Origin: Beroe ovata
Lineage: Eukaryota > Ctenophora > Nuda > Beroida > Beroidae
Assembly (NCBI GenBank): GCA_946803715.1
Contig: CAMPET010000065.1
Span: 236,751 to 270,074, forward strand
DNA length: 33,324 nucleotides
Direction: 5' to 3'
The translations under genes were made by a program, and so were the position numbers. Every line of letters starts with the position of its first letter. The first letter of the stretch is position 1. Below are positions 30,325 to 33,324 of this stretch, in pieces. The notes under the pieces are model-generated. The model searched no databases and was not told the origin of the DNA. It worked only from the letters and a program-made list of their open reading frames with translations.

Positions 30325-31033
30325 AAACATGGATGATTTTCGTGCTGAGGCTGAGCACCAATGTTCCATTTATTTGTCATCAACTTATATACCATTGATC
30401 TACAAACAAACGAACAGATTGGAAAATTATTTGTACTATTCCTAAGTGAATTATTGCACAGTTCATCAGCTTGCACAGTTCATCAGCTCGTCTCTGGAAT
30501 CTACACCTCTAACCATTCAACTCCGCAACGGTGCTAGAGACATTCAAAATAGCAGTTGGAGATTTCCATGCCAAATACCCAGATAAGCCACCGGATACGG
30601 GTTACACACCTCCGAACAGCAACTCCCTTTTCGACTGGAGCTGTGAAGGAGGAGATGGAGAACGTGGACATCACTGATCCCAACTGCGATCCCTGCTAAA
30701 CCCTTTAAAATGTATCAAAATGTAAGTAGCTTTGCAATACGTGGAATTTATCATTCACATCGTTTAAGACTTGATATCTTTTGCATGGTCGATTCATTGT
30801 TGGGATTGTTACATTTCTTTCTCATTTCATGAAGTTATGAAAATTATTTTGAATGTAAAATATGCTGTGGCAATGTTGTTAATATCATTTAAATGATGTT
30901 CAGTTTCAATGTTTGATAAGATCATGGAAGTTTCATTCCATTTCTCAACAACACCGAGAGAGAACACAGGGATGTTTCTTTGGGCTGTCTGAATTTGGAA
31001 CTAACTAGTTGCTCCCTATAAGGTCACTATAGC
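30325..31033. other. Intergenic stretch with a possible coding remnant
   Basis: Between about 30515 and 30701 two frames look coding-like. One reads VLETFKIAVGDFHAKYPDKP and onward; the next reads TGAVKEEMENVDITDPNCDP before a TAA near 30697. They are not joined by an obvious intron and no family is recognised. This may be a gene relic, an alternative 3' exon, or 3' untranslated sequence of the preceding gene. The rest up to the MPHOSPH6 start is AT-rich. Confidence 0.35.
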
Positions 31034-31860
31034 ATGGCTGGTCACAACCCCAGCAAGAGATCGCTCAGTAAGAGCATCATGCAGATGAAGTTTATGTCAA
31101 GATCTGCCCCTGTGGATGTCTCGGCTAGTGCCAGTGTGAGGGACACGAAGTGGATCATCGATTCAGAGGAGGAAACTGTCAGAACTATACGCATCGAGGG
31201 TGGGTGTTGAACTAATCATTACACAGAGACAACTGATTATAAGAACAACTGATCAATGATCATTGATCAGTGATCATATTGCAATATTCTCCAATTTATT
31301 GATGATAACTCATGTCTTTCAGAAAGCTATATGAAGATTGAAGACCTCTGTGAGATTGGACGAATCACTTCCCGACAGTTTAATCCGTACATTGAAAAAC
31401 TCCTTGCAGAGAAAAAGTGAGTTTCAATTGAAACCTACAATTAGCTGATAATTGACAGTGAGGACACCAATTCTCGAAAACATCCCCCAGGAGGGCAAGG
31501 GATGAACCGGTGTCAGGAGATGAGGTGGAGGAGATGGATGGAGTGTCAGCTGCTGAAATGACTTCCAGGTTGTGATGAGAATAGTTGTTTAGTTATGAAT
31601 CTAAAACACAACATGTATATGAACATTTGAGAACTGTATACTTCGTTACATATTCAAGTACTTAGGTAGCTCATGGGTAGGAAACTATTGAACAAGGTCA
31701 TGTCATACATAGAATATATAGATTATCTTGTGTCTATTTCGTGTCCAGGTATGAGAGCTTGGTGACCACCTCATCTAAGAGAGCACCTGGACTTGGAGAG
31801 GAGGACGGCGAGGAGGATGATCCTAATAGCTCCAGGAGGAAATTCCTAAAACCTAGTTAA
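31034..31860 (+). CDS. MPHOSPH6: M-phase phosphoprotein 6, RNA exosome cofactor
   Basis: MPHOSPH6 (MPP6) binds the nuclear RNA exosome, helps recruit the MTR4 helicase and aids 3' maturation of 5.8S rRNA. Four exons: 31034-31199, 31323-31416, 31491-31568 and 31749-31860, with GT-AG introns and matching phases, giving 149 residues (the vertebrate protein is about 160). Family landmarks in order: KSIMQMKFMSR near the start (vertebrate NLLRMKFMQR), a WIID segment, GRITSRQFNPYIEKL (vertebrate GRMSFRGFNPEVEKL), RYESLVTT (vertebrate RYETLVGT) and the C-terminal RRKFLKPS. Acidic patches (EEDGEEDD) precede the end. The second exon starts right after TCTTTCAG. No signal peptide or membrane segment. 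Confidence 0.93.
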
Positions 31861-32404
31861 GACCCAGGATTTGTTTTAGTCGCGTCCTTATGTTCAGACT
31901 TTTGACTACAGGCGATTCATTTGACAAGACTTTTCATCTGGTGTTTTAATAGGTTTATGAATCATATTCTTTTATTCACAACCCTAGGGTTTATATAACA
32001 CAGTTGATTGATGATCGGATTCAGCTTTATAATGGGATGTATCGTGGGTGTGATTTCTATTTAAACTCTGACCGTTGCTCTCAGATCTAACGTGAAATCC
32101 ATCTTCTGACACACACCCTTGTATTTTTAAATTTCAGTATTAAATCAACTAAACATCGGATATCGAGTTGTTGGAGTTTTGACTTAGTCAGTAATGTAGT
32201 TCTGTTCACTCTTGACAATGATAACTGCTGACTCGCATCTTCTATTTGCTCCCGAACCCTATCTGATCAGACACTCAGCAAACACTCAGCAAACATCCCT
32301 ACTTCCAAATTATAGGCATGTAATCTAGTTGCGGCTGCAGGAATTAAAACCTGATATCTAGAGATTACCCAGCAACAAGTCCGAAATTTGACAGAGATTA
32401 GAGG
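31861..32404. other. Space between MPHOSPH6 and URM1
   Basis: Holds the MPHOSPH6 3' region and the URM1 promoter. Nothing coding is seen. A short tandem duplication (CACTCAGCAAA) occurs near 32272-32293. Confidence 0.6.
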
Positions 32405-32945
32405 ATGAACATCACGCTTGAGTTTGCTGGCGGGGCAGAGCTGCTCTTTGATAACAAGAAGAAACACGCCGTGACACTCCCAGACGAGGGAGATGACCTA
32501 TGGACACTACGCAGACTCCTTCCTTGGATTAAAGATAACCTCCTACAGGTTGGAGAGACAGAGAGAGAGAGAGAGATAGTGTAACTCAAGCTAATAGAGT
32601 ATGGGGGAGTATGAGAGAGAGAGTAACTATAGTAAATATAGTAGTAACGGTTGAGAAGCGAGAGCAGATTCGCCAATGTGACGTTGACATAATTTCAAAA
32701 CATTCTCGTTGTCTAGTTGTCGGATACATCATTATTCAACCAATTATGATCATGGTATCATACCCTGCTGATGAACGTCTTGTTTATTTCAGGAACGAGC
32801 TGAGCTGTTCATGCAGGGTAAGACTATTCGACCAGGGATACTGGTGTTGGTGAACGATGCAGATTGGGAGCTTGTAGGAGAGTTGGACTATGTCTTGGAG
32901 AGGAATGATTGTGTTATGTTCATATCAACTTTACACGGTGGATAG
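32405..32945 (+). CDS. URM1: Ubiquitin-related modifier 1
   Basis: URM1 is a sulfur carrier and protein modifier. It is thiocarboxylated at its C-terminal glycine by MOCS3/UBA4 and supplies sulfur to the CTU1/CTU2 complex for thiolation of wobble uridine in cytosolic Lys, Glu and Gln tRNAs. Two exons: 32405-32548 and 32793-32945, phase 0, giving 98 residues, the usual family length. Landmarks: [54 protein letters not shown] and the end MFISTLHGG. The terminal Gly-Gly is exposed without further processing, as the family requires. The intron (32549-32792) contains a GA run near 32562-32576. It follows MPHOSPH6 on the same strand with its own promoter space. Confidence 0.97.
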
Positions 32946-33240
32946 AGATGTATAGCCGTGGCATGAAGTTTTACATTTTAATTATATTCCTGTTTTAACC
33001 AGAAACCGGGAACCGGGAGAGGTCTGTCGGTCTGTTGTGATCAAATTTTATATTATTTATCGATTATCATTTATAACCCGTGAGTTGATCTGCTACTTGT
33101 TACTGTCAATCAGATCTCATTAAGGTGACAGAGTGACAGAATCAGATATCAGAACTTCAACTCAATAGGTATCTTCCCCCTAGCATGACGTGTAATGGTG
33201 AATGTGGATGATGGAACACACTGACTAACTAGATCATGCT
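32946..33240. other. URM1 3' region, no further gene seen
   Basis: AT-rich sequence. No clear AATAAA or coding frame is visible before the tandem repeat. Confidence 0.55.
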
Positions 33241-33324
33241 GAGTGCACACAGATCAGACTGAGTACACACAGATCAGACTGAGTACACACAGATCAGACT
33301 GAGTACACACAGATCAGACTGAGT
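33241..33324. repeat. 20-base tandem repeat cut by the window end
   Basis: The unit ACACACAGATCAGACTGAGT repeats about four times up to the last base, nearly without change. The array probably continues past the window. Confidence 0.95.

Noticed and set aside
30224-30445. 73-codon frame overlapping the third exon of the small gene (WIVRVPLTGKECLV)
   Set aside because: The splice phase from exon 2 selects the other frame, which stops at 30322. This frame lacks a start or acceptor in register.

Overview
The window is nuclear DNA from an animal or a close relative. The evidence is GT-AG introns, a cluster of histone genes ending in stem-loops, and recognisable animal orthologues (DONSON, PCNP, MPHOSPH6, URM1, NUDT19, PCCA). 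Introns are short, mostly under 600 bases, and intergenic DNA is compact with many foldback repeats. A non-bilaterian or other simple marine invertebrate would fit, but no species can be named from the sequence.

Layout. 1-1599: a CA microsatellite, a small foldback and upstream DNA. 1600-5729 (+): an acidic Glu/Thr-rich protein gene whose first part is present twice to three times because pieces were joined through single N bases at 2501 and 3951; this is most likely an assembly error. 7598-7909 (-): an isolated, unrecognised terminal exon. 8668-10064 (+): a pseudokinase joined to a KEN ribonuclease-like domain, the architecture of RNase L and IRE1, with one frame break in an A run. 10767-13440 (-): DONSON, a replication factor, apparently missing its C-terminus. 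13441-16354: no gene, several repeats and a long GC-rich foldback.

16355-18391 (+): an intronless mitochondrial propionyl-CoA carboxylase alpha gene. 18860-19861 (+): an intronless NUDT19-like Nudix hydrolase. 19973-20304: a MITE-like foldback. 20656-22148 (+): PCNP in five exons. 22830-28314: a histone cluster with H4 (-), H1 (+), H2A.X (+), H2A (-) and H2B (+) sharing one promoter region, and H3 (-). Each gene has a stem-loop 3' end, and a TATA-like element about 70-80 bases upstream of its ATG.

28659-29120: a complex GC-rich foldback. 29582-30324 (+): an unrecognised small protein with a possible ubiquitin-like start. 31034-31860 (+): MPHOSPH6, an RNA exosome cofactor. 32405-32945 (+): URM1, a tRNA thiolation modifier. 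The window ends in a 20-base tandem repeat.

The genes do not form one pathway. The histones and DONSON share an S-phase theme. The most unusual item is the stand-alone pseudokinase-KEN gene with no visible ankyrin, luminal or membrane part. Exon limits were set by reading splice signals and frame by eye, with no transcript support.
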